This document shows positions 14,683 through 22,761 of a stretch of DNA of 37,226 nucleotides, piece after piece. The stretch's first letter is position 1; the number at the start of each line of letters is the position of its first letter. The notes under the pieces were generated by a model, which was not told the DNA's origin, searched no databases, and saw only the letters and a program-made list of their open reading frames with translations. The DNA is from a virus, in the IMG/VR virus record IMGVR_UViG_3300022074_004935, positions 1 through 37,226 of that record; one strand, 5' to 3'. A program made the translations under genes and the position numbers.

Positions 14683-16368
14683 TTAGTCTAAGGGCTTAAT
14701 AATCATGTTATCATAAAATTCCTTTCTTGACAAGAAAGGATACATATCTTCTAAAGGTGGTGCGCTAATCGTACCATCTGCATTTTTTCTACCTTGCATC
14801 GTAGGAACAACTTCTTGACATCTCTCACAAAGAACCTCACATATAATAGGACCACCATAGTCAAGAGTAGTTTGGACTGCATGGTCTAAACCTTTTGCAT
14901 CAGCATAAATGTGCTGAATACCAAAACTCCTTACCACATCACGGATGCTTGGGATGGAGACACCACTTTCAGCATCTGTTCCAATTTCCCTACCCTCAAA
15001 GAATTTCTTTTGAGTTGTACGAATAGAGAGGTATCCATCATTATTCCATACAAACAACTTGATAGGAAGATTGTAGTGTTTAATAGTTTGCAGTTCCTGA
15101 AGGTTCATCATAAACGAACCATCACCCGTCACACCGATCACTTCACCGTCTTTTGCAAATGATGCTCCAATACATGCAGGGATAGTAAATCCCATCTCTG
15201 CCTGAGAACTAGAGGTGATATACCTCTGCTGTTCCTTAATATGAGTTGCTTGAGAGCAAACATAAAACGCAGAACCAGCATCTGAAATTACCACATCGTT
15301 AGAACGTTTACGGTCATTCAAAACCTTCATGAAGTAGTAAAGATCTACTTTCTCAGATGGATTTATATCAGGACAGACTGGCCATTGATCCCTCCAACAC
15401 AAACATGTTTCATTCCATTCACTTCTAGGTCTAGAGAATCTAGATGTGTTAAAGAAATCTTTAGCATCACGATGAACAAATCGATCAATCTTTACAGTTT
15501 CTTTCTCATGTTCATCCTTATCAATATCAACCACAACTACCTTTGCTTCTCTTGCAAACGTCGTGTAGTTATATCCAGTCACGGGTACAGGAAGACGACA
15601 TCCAATGACCAATAGCAGATCACAATTCTGCATCGCAAAGTTTCCAGCACGCGTGCCTTTGACACCTACCCTACCAATATAATTAGCATCATCTGATGAG
15701 ATTAAATCTACTGCATTGTATGATGTAACAACTGGAATGTTGGTTCTCAAGACAAAGTTTTTAAATTCATCTCTAGCATCAGCACAGTTGATACCATTTC
15801 CAGCAAGAATCAAAGGTCTTTCTGCTTTCTTTACAAGATCCTCAACAGTAATATACTCAGCACCTTGTACGTCCATAGGAATGTCAACCCAAACAGGACC
15901 AGGACGACCATGAGTTGCAATGCGTATCGCATCTTTCATTACATCATCAATATCTTGAGGGTCATTAACTACCACTGCATACTTAGTGATAGGTTTTACA
16001 ATATCAATAATATTTGCTTCCTGTACACCAAGATTTCTGACACCCTCTGGTGCCATGTGAGGTCGGTTTACATTACCAGACACAAAGATAACAGGAACAC
16101 TATCCTGCCATGCATCTAGAAGTCCTGTGATGGCATTTGTACCACCACATCCTGTAGTTACATTAACTGCTGCCAGACTATTATTATACTTAGCATATGC
16201 AACAGCACCCATTGCTGATGCTTGTTCATGATGATTACAAATTGGTTTGATCTTAGAATGTGCTGCTACAGCATCATTCAAAAACATTGCTCCACCACCA
16301 GTTATAAGAAAGATGTGTTTACATCCTGCCTTATAGATTTGGTCAATCACATAATCTGCAACTCTCAT
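14683..16368 (-). CDS. ThDP-dependent enzyme, acetolactate synthase/YerE-like
   Basis: 561 residues with the three-domain layout of acetohydroxyacid synthase relatives. In the N domain, HHEQASAMGAVAYAK carries the ThDP-activating Glu at 48. The middle domain (about 185-300) has VGVKGTRAGNFAMQNCDLLLVIG. The C domain has the ThDP/Mg motif GDGSFMMNLQELQ (415-427) ending with the NN at 442-443. Such enzymes decarboxylate pyruvate and add the two-carbon unit to another keto compound. YerE, which builds the branched sugar yersiniose, is a member. Next to an E1-type 3-dehydrase (four-base overlap) a YerE-like role fits best; a 2-keto-acid role with PanB is the alternative. Confidence 0.85.
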   Translation of the reverse strand: MRVADYVIDQIYKAGCKHIFLITGGGAMFLNDAVAAHSKIKPICNHHEQASAMGAVAYAKYNNSLAAVNVTTGCGGTNAITGLLDAWQDSVPVIFVSGNVNRPHMAPEGVRNLGVQEANIIDIVKPITKYAVVVNDPQDIDDVMKDAIRIATHGRPGPVWVDIPMDVQGAEYITVEDLVKKAERPLILAGNGINCADARDEFKNFVLRTNIPVVTSYNAVDLISSDDANYIGRVGVKGTRAGNFAMQNCDLLLVIGCRLPVPVTGYNYTTFAREAKVVVVDIDKDEHEKETVKIDRFVHRDAKDFFNTSRFSRPRSEWNETCLCWRDQWPVCPDINPSEKVDLYYFMKVLNDRKRSNDVVISDAGSAFYVCSQATHIKEQQRYITSSSQAEMGFTIPACIGASFAKDGEVIGVTGDGSFMMNLQELQTIKHYNLPIKLFVWNNDGYLSIRTTQKKFFEGREIGTDAESGVSIPSIRDVVRSFGIQHIYADAKGLDHAVQTTLDYGGPIICEVLCERCQEVVPTMQGRKNADGTISAPPLEDMYPFLSRKEFYDNMIIKPLD

Positions 16369-17636
16369 TTCTCAAAAGAATCAACAACAGTTCCAACATA
16401 ATCAATCATATCCTCAGTGATCGTAGGAGAACAACCAACAAAGAATACTAAGTCAAGCACCTTACAAGCATTCGGATAATTCCGATAGTAATCAAGGTGA
16501 CGATATCCAGGATGCATCAGAATATTACCAGCAAAATAGTTACGAGTCTGAACTTTATTATCTTCCAGGTGTTTTGTTAGTCTAACCTTAGTATCTGCAC
16601 TATCACAGATAATAGGAACACCAAACCAACTAGTCTCTGCTTTGGGCAATTCGTTTACACTGCGGACTCCAGGGATGCGTTCAAAGATTTCCTGCATCAG
16701 AACCTTATTCTTACGACGCAGACGATGAATCTCATCTTGCTTAGTCAGTTGCACAGTACCAATAGCACCTTGGAAATCCATAGGTTTCAGATTGTACCCC
16801 ATCTGAGAGTAAACATACTTGTGATCGATAATACCATCATAGTTTTCGATCCACTTATCAAATCGCTTACCACATGTTCCACATGCAAGGAGATTTTGTG
16901 TACCAACACAGTAACAATCACGCCCCCACCATGCCAAACTGCGGGCAATATTGATCAGTTCCTCATCATCGGAGGAGATCATACCACCCTCACCTGTGCA
17001 GATATGATGAGCAGGATAAAAAGAACAAGAAGCAGAAATAGAGTGATCAGTAAGAAAAGAACCATTCCACTTACTACCTAAACTATCACAGTTGTCAGAG
17101 ATCAACATGATCTTATTACGATCACAAATACCCACAATCTCATCAACATCATATGGGTTGCCAAGAACAGGAGAAGAAAAGATACCGCGAGTCTTAGTAG
17201 AAATCTTTTCCTCAATTTCTTCCAGGTTCCAGTTTAGATCAGAGAAGTCAATATCAACAAAGATTGGTTTTAGACCATTCTGAACAATAGGGGCAATGGT
17301 AGTAGGAAAACCAACGCATGATACAATGATCTCATCACCATCCTGCCAACCAAACCGTTTCTTCAAAGCAGCAATCATAATCAAGTTGGCAGAACTACCA
17401 GAGTTTACCATTAAGGAATATCCTTTATTAAATTGCTTAGAAAATTTTCTCTCAAACTCATACACCTTTTCACCAGATGCCAACCACTTACCATTCAAAA
17501 GTCCGTTGACAGCTGCTCCCAACTCTTGATTATCCCAGTAAGGACCAGAATAGTAAACTGGGTTGCCTGGTTCCCATTTACTATTAGCAAAATAAGGAGG
17601 GTTCACACCCTCAAGTAGTGCTTCAATATCAACCAT
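16365..17636 (-). CDS. rfbH: CDP-4-keto-6-deoxyglucose 3-dehydrase (RfbH/E1 type)
   Basis: About 423 residues from the ATG at 17636; GAGG sits six to seven bases before it, and the in-frame ATG at 17648 overlaps this site. It is a DegT/DnrJ/EryC1-fold protein, but the usual PLP Lys is replaced: the segment reads SFYPAHHICTGEGG, with His as in the dehydrases RfbH/E1 and ColD. Cysteines follow in RDCYCVGT and ACGTCGKRF, then IDHKYVYSQMGYNLK, as in E1 with its [2Fe-2S] cluster. E1 removes the C3 hydroxyl of a CDP-4-keto-6-deoxy sugar using PMP. It needs a reductase (E3), which I do not see in the window. Confidence 0.9.
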   Translation of the reverse strand: MVDIEALLEGVNPPYFANSKWEPGNPVYYSGPYWDNQELGAAVNGLLNGKWLASGEKVYEFERKFSKQFNKGYSLMVNSGSSANLIMIAALKKRFGWQDGDEIIVSCVGFPTTIAPIVQNGLKPIFVDIDFSDLNWNLEEIEEKISTKTRGIFSSPVLGNPYDVDEIVGICDRNKIMLISDNCDSLGSKWNGSFLTDHSISASCSFYPAHHICTGEGGMISSDDEELINIARSLAWWGRDCYCVGTQNLLACGTCGKRFDKWIENYDGIIDHKYVYSQMGYNLKPMDFQGAIGTVQLTKQDEIHRLRRKNKVLMQEIFERIPGVRSVNELPKAETSWFGVPIICDSADTKVRLTKHLEDNKVQTRNYFAGNILMHPGYRHLDYYRNYPNACKVLDLVFFVGCSPTITEDMIDYVGTVVDSFEK

Positions 17637-18486
17637 TTTGAACCTCATTCAAGTAGTCATTAACTTCATCAGATACGACAGAGGACAACCAATTTCTAAA
17701 TCCACCTGCTCCTCTATTTAATTGTGCTGCAGCATGTCCACCAGCTTGGTGCATGACTTTGATACACATCGGTTCCCCTGTTTTAGGATCGTCAAGGTAT
17801 AGTCTATCACATTTTACGTAAATTTGCGACCAACTTTCCCAATGATTATCGTTCTTACCCCAATGATTAGAGATACCATAGGAAACATTTGATCCCATGG
17901 CATCTACAATCTTAGTAGTATATTCTCCTGAGTGAAATATTTGATTCAGGGTATCTTGTTCATCACCAATACCATGAGCATAAGGATTAACTTCTGTTTT
18001 AATCTTGGCAGACTGCTTGTTTACATCGTGCCAGTCTACCCAGAACTCTTTGTTGTTAGCACCAATCATGCCAGCATTAATGAAGTTTTGAATTGGAATC
18101 TGCTGACCATTTCCAAAGGGTGGAAGATGAGTAATCGTTATACCAAAGTCATGTCCAGATGCTTTATCTAAAGAGTTATTATTTCGGACTCCAATAATAT
18201 CTTCTTCACTCTCAAAGAACTCAGTCATTGGTCCAGTGACAACAGCATCAGCATCCAAATGAACAACCATATCGTATTCCTCAACAAAAGGAAGACAAGT
18301 AGCTGCCATCATCCAGATAGGTTTCATCCATGGCATTTCGGAATGTATTTGCTCAGTCATCTTTGTGTCAAAGATAACGTGATCCACCTCTGGATGAAAA
18401 TGTTTAATTGAGTTAGCTAGTTTTTCTACACCCAAAAGTTCTGCGTAATCATCAGTACACCAAGTAGAAACTAAAATCTTTTTCAT
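17629..18486 (-). CDS. GT8-like glycosyltransferase
   Basis: 285 residues. The first half has a GT-A layout: start strand KKILVSTWCTDDYAELL, MVVHLDADAVVTGPM with the metal-binding DxD, and FINAGMIGANNKEFW, the usual substrate-side strand of GT8/nucleotide-diphospho-sugar transferases. The later GIGDEQDTLNQIFH segment is also typical. Donor and acceptor unknown. It overlaps the methyltransferase gene upstream by four bases and the E1 gene downstream by eight. Confidence 0.75.
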   Translation of the reverse strand: MKKILVSTWCTDDYAELLGVEKLANSIKHFHPEVDHVIFDTKMTEQIHSEMPWMKPIWMMAATCLPFVEEYDMVVHLDADAVVTGPMTEFFESEEDIIGVRNNNSLDKASGHDFGITITHLPPFGNGQQIPIQNFINAGMIGANNKEFWVDWHDVNKQSAKIKTEVNPYAHGIGDEQDTLNQIFHSGEYTTKIVDAMGSNVSYGISNHWGKNDNHWESWSQIYVKCDRLYLDDPKTGEPMCIKVMHQAGGHAAAQLNRGAGGFRNWLSSVVSDEVNDYLNEVQNG

Positions 18487-18971
18487 TTTTCCCCCATAAT
18501 CATAAATGCGTTATTTAAATCAATACCAGACACAAAAATATTCTTATATCCCTTATCAATCATGTAATCATAAATGAACTCAGGTTTAAAGCAATGCTTA
18601 TGTCTTCTGTTGTTCCAAGGTCTCCAATACTTCTGACTGTAATCAGGAAGATAGAGGAACAATGTACCACCAGGTTTGATACATTCATACCAATAGTTCA
18701 TAGTTTCAACCCAATCTGGCACATGTTCTAGACAATGACTAGAAAAAATGTAATCTACTAGAGATGGTGGTAGATTATCAGCGTGCCATGGATCATCAAA
18801 ATCAAGATCAATAGGAGTTGCACCAGGAAATGCCCACTCCTGCTTCATACATCCAATATCATATCCACTTCCACTACAAACATACTTAGCAAATGGAATA
18901 GCAAACTGCGATGCATTACCAATCGTTTGAAAGTATGGATATGTATCTCCTTTATACTCTACTACTTGCAT
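18483..18971 (-). CDS. SAM-dependent methyltransferase (type 11-like, short)
   Basis: 162 residues. Motif I is degenerate but visible as GSGYDIGCMKQ, followed by IDLDF (acidic end of strand 2), DYIFSSHCLEHV, which is the classic motif of type 11 methyltransferases, and IKPGGTLFLYLPD. The NNRRHKHCFKPEF block is common in polysaccharide-locus methyltransferases. It probably methylates a sugar or glycan end. Coupled to the GT9-like gene by an overlap of about ten bases. Confidence 0.8.
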   Translation of the reverse strand: MQVVEYKGDTYPYFQTIGNASQFAIPFAKYVCSGSGYDIGCMKQEWAFPGATPIDLDFDDPWHADNLPPSLVDYIFSSHCLEHVPDWVETMNYWYECIKPGGTLFLYLPDYSQKYWRPWNNRRHKHCFKPEFIYDYMIDKGYKNIFVSGIDLNNAFMIMGEK

Positions 18972-19669
18972 ATCATTTCATATGGTGTGCTGAAAAGGTA
19001 ATCAATCTCTTTCTCATTCTGCTCATTATGTGCGACAACTACGTATCTCTCATAAGAGGTGTCCAGAGTATCAATAATATAATTCAAAGAAGTGTTGATT
19101 GTAAACACACTCTTTGCTTTCTCAAAGACTTTACACCAATCAAGCAGTGTAAATCCATCAATGTATTGAAGTTCTACGACAGGTAAGTCATAGTTTTCTG
19201 GACGCATCAGTTCACAATTTCTATTCTCATTATAGAGATTATTGATGAACACGAACTCAGAATCATCTTTGAGACCAAGGACATTATAATACAGATCGTT
19301 CTCTTTATCAAACTTTCTATCAAAAGTAAACCCACTCTTCCAGTCAGTGTGATCCATATTCAAGATACTATACTTAGAAGACATAATCTTATCATCACCA
19401 ATACCCCATAAATGAGGTCTCATGATACCAAGGTATACAAAGTTAGGAGTAATGACGACTGCATCCTGACCATAGTATTCCTTACCAGGAAAGTTGTCCT
19501 CTCTAGAGCAGAAAGTAATACCTTTGATATAATCACCTAACCATAAAATATCATCCCTAAGAGGCCAAATGATTTGATACCCCATAGAGATGTATTTCTT
19601 TGCAACTGATTGGAGATAAAAGATATCTCCAATACCAGCCCAATGATGTATTAGACAGATTTTATTCAA
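18962..19669 (-). CDS. GT9-like (heptosyltransferase-type) protein
   Basis: 235 residues opening with ICLIHHWAGIGDIFYLQSVAKKY, which resembles the Gly-x-GD N-terminal motif of GT-B glycosyltransferases of family 9. A later FTLLDWCKVFEKAKSVFTINTSLNYI resembles the donor-side helix with a Thr/Ser pair. It is shorter than GT9 enzymes (about 320-350) and the middle is unrecognisable, so the call is tentative. A heptosyltransferase role would go well with the split HldE system in the same island. Confidence 0.55.
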   Translation of the reverse strand: MNKICLIHHWAGIGDIFYLQSVAKKYISMGYQIIWPLRDDILWLGDYIKGITFCSREDNFPGKEYYGQDAVVITPNFVYLGIMRPHLWGIGDDKIMSSKYSILNMDHTDWKSGFTFDRKFDKENDLYYNVLGLKDDSEFVFINNLYNENRNCELMRPENYDLPVVELQYIDGFTLLDWCKVFEKAKSVFTINTSLNYIIDTLDTSYERYVVVAHNEQNEKEIDYLFSTPYEMICK

Positions 19670-20501
19670 AGTAGGTCTCCCAAATAAAATCTTCTAGCAT
19701 TTCCATCTTCATTGCACGTTCAAAGTTGTCTTTGATTGCAGGTTCCATAGATTTATAAAGATCTTCATCTAGTTCTTCAATATCAAACCCATCCTCAAGG
19801 AAGATAATACCATCTGGATTAAACCACTTGGTAATACTAGGAGTGCCATGGTAGATAGGAACAGTTCCAGTCAAGAAACAATCAAGAATCTTTTCTGTAA
19901 ACCAGTCATCAGCATTCTCAATAGCAACTGAGAACATATAGTCTGCTAGCGCCTCCTCTTTATATTCTACCTCATTGAATCCACGTCCAAACAAAGGAGC
20001 ATAGTCCTTCAGTTGTTCCAGCATATGCATCCTCTGCTGGTGACCAGGAAGGTGAGACTTATTAGATGCAATAATAGAAACTAGTTTGTTCTTAGGATAG
20101 ATCTGTGGTTCACGGATCCAAGATCCATTACCAGGAATCCAGCAGAACTTCTCATGCAATTCACACAGTTCTTCATTCCAAGTAAAGATCTTCTCATATG
20201 CATTTACATATACATCAAGATTATTCTTAATCTCTTCAAAGAGTGGATTAAGAATCCAACAGCATTCAAGAAGAATAGCATACTTTTTCTTACTCACATT
20301 ATCCTGTAGTCCTGCAGGAATGAATCTATCGACATAGAATGTTTCATCGTCAGGAGTCAGGTTATTAAAGGTAAGTTGCTGATTACCCTCTCCTTCATGA
20401 ATCCACTTGATATACTTAGATTCTTTTCCATGTGTCGAATATCCTTTATTCCCATTAGAAAGGTGAACGAAGGTATCGTTTAGCAGTTTAAAATTTTTCA
20501 T
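19662..20501 (-). CDS. GT10-like alpha-1,3-fucosyltransferase family protein
   Basis: 279 residues. The C-terminal part carries the GT10 donor-binding motif: VAIENADDWFTEKILDCFLTG, then PIYHGTPSITKWFNPDGIIF, corresponding to the FENS...TEKL...A-G-VPV-G blocks of alpha-1,3/4-fucosyltransferases. The upstream PQIYPKNKLVSIIASNKSHLPGHQQR is the usual start of that domain. Donors are GDP-L-fucose or a close analogue. With two GT11 genes this makes three fucosyltransferase-type enzymes in one island. It overlaps neighbours at both ends. Confidence 0.8.
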   Translation of the reverse strand: MKNFKLLNDTFVHLSNGNKGYSTHGKESKYIKWIHEGEGNQQLTFNNLTPDDETFYVDRFIPAGLQDNVSKKKYAILLECCWILNPLFEEIKNNLDVYVNAYEKIFTWNEELCELHEKFCWIPGNGSWIREPQIYPKNKLVSIIASNKSHLPGHQQRMHMLEQLKDYAPLFGRGFNEVEYKEEALADYMFSVAIENADDWFTEKILDCFLTGTVPIYHGTPSITKWFNPDGIIFLEDGFDIEELDEDLYKSMEPAIKDNFERAMKMEMLEDFIWETYFE

Positions 20502-21232
20502 TTCAGTAAATACTTTTCCCTATTGAATGAATCTAGTTCTCTATCGTTTCTCACAAAAACAGAGTCTCCCCACTGCTCATAGCTATAAGAATCTGACATC
20601 TCCTTAAGACTAAAGTTTCTTTTATCTAACCACTCTACAATAACATCATGAGATGCACCAGTATTATTTCTATCATCAAGTGAAGTTTCTAGAAAAATAG
20701 TATTGATATATTTAAGATTATTTTCAAAACCTTTCAAGATTTCAAGTTCAGCACCCTCAACATCAATATTTAAAAAGTCATATTGATTCATATCAATATT
20801 ATTTTCTTCAATCAATGTAGATAATTTCTTTGTCGTAACATCAACGTAACCACCTCTAGACAGTTTTGCTGACAGGTGAGCAGAATATGCAACTGGGTTC
20901 AATGTTGAACAATCATTCGCAAGATAAAATTGTTTCTTTAGTCCATCCTCACTAAAAAGACACTCATTAAAACAAAGATATCCACACTCATCAGCAACTG
21001 GTTTTGCCATAGTGTCATAGACAAACTTATTGGCTTCTACACCAACAACTCTAGTTCCAACAAGTTTAGTATAACAATCATGCTCAGGAAAGTCATATAA
21101 TCCAACATGAATGATTCCTTTCACATCAAGGTTTAATCTTTCAAAGATACCAGTATATTCTGCAGTTGGATGATCCCATGTGGCATATCCAGTCTCCTTA
21201 TCATAAGAAGCGTATGGTCCTAATTTACTCAT
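20498..21232 (-). CDS. FkbM-family methyltransferase
   Basis: About 244 residues from the ATG at 21232, immediately after the epimerase stop at 21234; a longer frame reaching 21319 has no support and would overlap by 85 bases. FkbM features: KGIIHVGLYDFPEHDCY (a modified motif I with Gly and an acidic partner), VVGVEANKFVYD, and the strong block YDFLNIDVEGAELEILKGFE followed by INTIFLETSL. The family does SAM-dependent O-methylation of sugars and other small molecules. The leading ~30 residues PYASYDKETGYATWD are a phage-specific addition. Confidence 0.85.
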   Translation of the reverse strand: MSKLGPYASYDKETGYATWDHPTAEYTGIFERLNLDVKGIIHVGLYDFPEHDCYTKLVGTRVVGVEANKFVYDTMAKPVADECGYLCFNECLFSEDGLKKQFYLANDCSTLNPVAYSAHLSAKLSRGGYVDVTTKKLSTLIEENNIDMNQYDFLNIDVEGAELEILKGFENNLKYINTIFLETSLDDRNNTGASHDVIVEWLDKRNFSLKEMSDSYSYEQWGDSVFVRNDRELDSFNREKYLLK

Positions 21233-21233
21233 G

Positions 21234-22349
21234 TTAAACGGGGTGATGAAAAGGGGTGTAGTTGTCAGATTGAATTTGAGAATTAATCCAATGATATGTG
21301 TAACGAATACCTTCTTCAAGAGTTTGTGAGTAATCCCAACTAAGTTCTTTACGAATTAAATCATTGTTAGAATTACGACCACGAACTCCAAGAGGTCCAT
21401 CAATATGAATCTTAGAAACTTCTTTTCCTGCAACTTTAGCAGCAGTATCTACAAGTTGATTGATGGTTACCATCTCTTCAGAACCAATATTAACCGGTCC
21501 CATAAAGTCGGATTGCATCAATCTGTAAGTTGCTTCAACGCATTCGTCAACGAACAAGAAGGAACGAGTTTGTAAGCCATCTCCCCACACCTCGATTGCT
21601 CCACCCTGCTCCGGGAGGTAAGCAACTTTACGGCAGATTGCAGCTGGTGCTTTCTCTCTGCCACCGTCCCAGGTCCCTTCAGGACCAAAGATGTTGTGAT
21701 ACCTAGCAATCCTAACAGGGATGCCATGGTTGCGATTGTAAGCAAGGTAGAGACGCTCACTAAAGAGTTTCTCCCATCCATATTCTGAGTCTGGGTTTGC
21801 GGGGTATGCTGATTCTTCACGACAATTAGGATTATCAGGATCTAGTTGATTGTGCTCTGGATACATACATGCTGAACCAGAGTAGAAAATCTTAGTGGGT
21901 TGCTCAAGTGTAGGACGATTACATTCCGTCCATTCTTTGTCTACACCATCAAAGGTTTCATTTAATTTACGTTGTTCTTCAAGAACGTTCAGATTAATAG
22001 TGACAGAATTCTGCATGATGTCAGCATCATTCTCACCACTAAAAACAAAACCTGCGCCACCCATATCAGCAGCAAACTGATAGATCTCATCAAAAGGACG
22101 AATCAAACGATAAGGAACAGAGTTAAAGAAGTTGCCCTGCTCACCCTTGTACTGAATGACCCGACGAACGAAATCTACGTCACGCAGATCACCCTGCACA
22201 AACTCATTTGCTTCCGTCTCAGAATATTCTGGATACTTCAAATCCACTCCACGAACCCAGTATCCTTCGGATCGTAGTTTTTTAACCATATGACTTCCAA
22301 TAAAGCCACCAGCACCAAGCACCAGTGCTGTCTTACTATATTCAGACAT
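21234..22349 (-). CDS. GDP-mannose 3,5-epimerase-like SDR
   Basis: 371 residues. NAD motif GAGGFIGSH at 12-20; AADMGGAGFVFS at 94-104; SGSACMYPE with catalytic-type Cys at 161; YGWEK with Tyr 190 and Lys 194; GGREKAPAAICRK with Lys at 233; then GDGLQTRSFLFVDECVEA and GPVNIGSEEMVTINQL. These blocks match plant-type GDP-mannose 3,5-epimerase almost phrase for phrase, including the acid/base Cys and Lys. The enzyme turns GDP-mannose into GDP-L-galactose or GDP-L-gulose. It is the first gene of the island behind a strong promoter. Confidence 0.92.
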   Translation of the reverse strand: MSEYSKTALVLGAGGFIGSHMVKKLRSEGYWVRGVDLKYPEYSETEANEFVQGDLRDVDFVRRVIQYKGEQGNFFNSVPYRLIRPFDEIYQFAADMGGAGFVFSGENDADIMQNSVTINLNVLEEQRKLNETFDGVDKEWTECNRPTLEQPTKIFYSGSACMYPEHNQLDPDNPNCREESAYPANPDSEYGWEKLFSERLYLAYNRNHGIPVRIARYHNIFGPEGTWDGGREKAPAAICRKVAYLPEQGGAIEVWGDGLQTRSFLFVDECVEATYRLMQSDFMGPVNIGSEEMVTINQLVDTAAKVAGKEVSKIHIDGPLGVRGRNSNNDLIRKELSWDYSQTLEEGIRYTYHWINSQIQSDNYTPFHHPV

Positions 22350-22373
22350 TAATAAAAAAGTTTCTTCTTATAT

Positions 22374-22402
22374 ATCATACAAAAAAAGACCCTTAATGTC
22401 AA
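22374..22402 (-). promoter_or_regulatory. Strong sigma70-type promoter of the glycan island
   Basis: TTGACA (22402-22397) is followed after exactly 17 bases by TATGAT (22379-22374), 6/6 and 5/6 matches. The -35 lies in the loop of the terminator hairpin at 22381-22410 and the spacer contains its T tract, so terminator and promoter overlap. The -10 is 24 bases before the ATG at 22349. No other clear promoter is seen for the next 20 kb, so this may drive all 25 genes. Confidence 0.75.
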
Positions 22403-22410
22403 GGGTCTTT
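22381..22410 (-). terminator. Rho-independent terminator upstream of the island
   Basis: On the minus strand AAAGACCCTT, loop GACATT, AAGGGTCTTT gives a perfect 10-bp stem, with a T tract running through positions 22387-22381. It ends the small-gene operon whose last gene is 22514-22726. Confidence 0.9.
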
Positions 22411-22421
22411 ATAAGGTCTTG

Positions 22422-22510
22422 CCATGCACGCCACTTACTCTTTTACCTGAAGCAAGAAACAGGGCGGGAGTAACCCATCCGCACCACTTGCTCTTAGGTG
22501 AAGCAAGAAA
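22422..22510. repeat. Pair of imperfect direct repeats, about 37 bp each
   Basis: Copies at 22422-22459 and 22475-22510, separated by 15 bases. On the plus strand they share GAAGCAAGAAA at one end and CCAT-C-CG-CCACTT at the other, with a one-to-two base length difference between. On the minus strand each can form a short TTGCT/AG(C/T)AA hairpin, with the pairing kept despite the base change. They fill the stretch between the last small gene and the terminator. Function unknown. Confidence 0.6.
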
Positions 22511-22513
22511 CCA

Positions 22514-22726
22514 TCAGAGGTCTTTGAACACTGCAGGGAATTTAGATTTGAGTAGACCAATAACTTTATCAAGTTTTGCTTCCAACTCAGACGTATCTCC
22601 ACCTACTGTTGGAGCAGGTGCTGCTGACTTTGCTTCTAATGCTTTTAGTCTTGATTCGACTTCAACATCATACTTGGACATTGCTGCCCCACTTGCAGAC
22701 TTTGCTGCTCTTCCTTGGGTTGACAT
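22514..22726 (-). CDS. Small coiled-coil-like protein, unknown function
   Basis: 70 residues. The N terminus is rich in Ala, Ser, Gly and Lys; a probable helix covers residues 18-33 (KYDVEVESRLKALEAK), a Pro/Ala linker follows, and a second helix covers 46-70 (LEAKLDKVIGLLKSKF). Heptad-like Leu/Val spacing suggests oligomerisation. It is the last gene before the island terminator. No family recognised. Confidence 0.7.
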   Translation of the reverse strand: MSTQGRAAKSASGAAMSKYDVEVESRLKALEAKSAAPAPTVGGDTSELEAKLDKVIGLLKSKFPAVFKDL

Positions 22727-22761
22727 AGTACTATAAAATTAACTCTTGGATTATTTAGTTT

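Noticed and set aside
21235-21319. Upstream extension of the FkbM gene
   Set aside because: It would overlap the epimerase gene by 85 bases, and the ATG at 21232 immediately after the epimerase stop is better placed.
21518-21820. Second minus-strand ORF inside the GDP-mannose epimerase gene
   Set aside because: Alternative frame within a strongly recognisable gene; Thr/Gln/Leu-rich with no motif.
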